Notes under the pieces: model-generated
What the model saw: only the letters and a program-made list of their open reading frames with translations
What the model was told of the DNA's origin: nothing
Databases searched by the model: none
Translations under genes and position numbers: made by a program
Assembly: GCA_002714125.1 (NCBI GenBank)
Contig: PAWP01000084.1
Coordinates: 1-7,055 of the forward strand
Length of the DNA stretch: 7,055 bases
From: Gammaproteobacteria bacterium
GTDB taxonomy: Bacteria; Pseudomonadota; Gammaproteobacteria; Pseudomonadales; Azotimanducaceae_A
Reading direction: 5' to 3'
In this document: in pieces, positions 6,875-7,055 of the stretch
Position numbering within the stretch: the stretch's first letter is position 1
How the letters are laid out: the number at the start of each line of letters is the position of its first letter

Positions 6875-6885
6875 GTTCCCGGAAC
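6875..6885. repeat. Palindrome GTTCCCGGAAC, copy 2
   Basis: It is identical to the 11-mer at 2272-2282. It lies 26 bp upstream of the ribosome site of the plus-strand gene, where a repressor or activator could act. Confidence 0.25.
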
Positions 6886-6910
6886 GGTGGTCTGGTTGAG
6901 TGTATTTTGT

Positions 6911-6915
6911 GGAGG
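6911..6915 (+). promoter_or_regulatory. Ribosome binding site GGAGG supporting a TTG start
   Basis: GGAGG ends 10 nt before TTG at 6926, a slightly long but workable spacing. It is the reason for choosing TTG 6926 over the in-frame TTG at 6896 and GTG at 6887, which lie upstream of it. Confidence 0.45.
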
Positions 6916-6925
6916 ATTCCGCTTT

Positions 6926-7055
6926 TTGAGCGAATCAGCGAACGTCGGGGCTTCCTCGAGTGAACAGCCTTTGATCTCAGAGCGACTCGAGAACGTGCTT
7001 GACCAAGTAGCCATGACGGCTCGTGGGCCAGGCAATCAAAGTCGCGGCGTCTTTG
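6926..7055 (+). CDS. N-terminal fragment of an unidentified protein (TTG start)
   Basis: Forty-three codons are visible before the window ends. The peptide begins MSESANVGASSSEQPLISER and continues with LENVLDQVAMTARGPGNQSR, then GVF. The polar Ser/Ala-rich lead followed by an amphipathic helix (ISERLENVLDQVAMTAR) reads like a genuine soluble-protein N-terminus. It has no Cys, no signal peptide and no membrane segment. The frame is open to the edge and preceded by GGAGG. I do not recognise the family: the helix is loosely reminiscent of the start of YggS-type PLP-binding proteins, but that is too weak to name it. It is divergent from the long dioxygenase gene. The minus-strand ORF over the same region (7035-6853) has a less protein-like composition. 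Confidence 0.45.
   Translation, partial: MSESANVGASSSEQPLISERLENVLDQVAMTARGPGNQSRGVF

Larger units (their letters stand above)
6784..6925. promoter_or_regulatory. Divergent promoter/operator region
   Basis: This spacer separates the long dioxygenase (minus) from the partial plus-strand gene. It holds three inverted repeats: TAGCCC (6810-6815) with GGGCTA (6830-6835), the perfect palindrome CCGTATACGG (6856-6865), and GTTCCCGGAAC (6875-6885). I cannot assign a confident -35/-10 pair in either direction. The density of symmetric sites in about 75 bp fits control of both genes by dimeric regulators, but no regulator gene is visible in the window. Confidence 0.45.

Overview
The window is G+C-rich bacterial DNA with Shine-Dalgarno-like sites. 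It probably comes from a Gram-negative, proteobacterium-like genome: an MdlA/BmrC-type ABC exporter half sits beside several different PhyH-family dioxygenases, a family often expanded in marine and environmental Proteobacteria. No rRNA, tRNA or other taxonomic marker is present, so this placement is an inference from general knowledge. I see no CRISPR array, insertion sequence or phage gene.

Layout, left to right. (1) Positions 1-1715, minus strand: an ABC exporter half-transporter (six-helix membrane domain fused to an ATPase domain), cut by the left edge just after its H-loop. Its Walker B reads ILLLDD, with Asp where the catalytic Glu normally sits; this marks one half of a heterodimeric exporter. 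The partner gene would be expected beyond the left edge. (2) About 1 kb (1716-2753) with no recognisable gene but several inverted repeats. (3) 2754-4070, plus strand: a PhyH-type Fe(II)/2-oxoglutarate dioxygenase with an unusual N-terminal extension of about 105 residues. (4) A 328-bp gap between convergent genes, holding only a doubtful 28-codon ORF and weak hairpins. (5) 5253-4399 and 6783-5395, both minus strand: two more PhyH-type dioxygenases, transcribed in the order long (462 aa) then short (284 aa), separated by 141 bp, and possibly one transcription unit. (6) 6784-6925: a divergent promoter region with three inverted repeats. (7) From 6926 to the right edge, plus strand: the first 43 codons of an unidentified gene with a probable TTG start.

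How they may work together. The three dioxygenases have intact H-x-D...H metal ligands and candidate 2-oxoglutarate-binding Arg residues, but differ clearly in length, flanking segments and motif wording. They therefore look like separate subfamilies rather than recent copies. They probably hydroxylate or otherwise oxidise small organic substrates in the cytoplasm. The substrate cannot be read from the sequence. An exporter next to three oxygenases would fit a tailoring-and-export locus, but no scaffold-building enzyme is visible, so a catabolic or chance grouping is equally possible.
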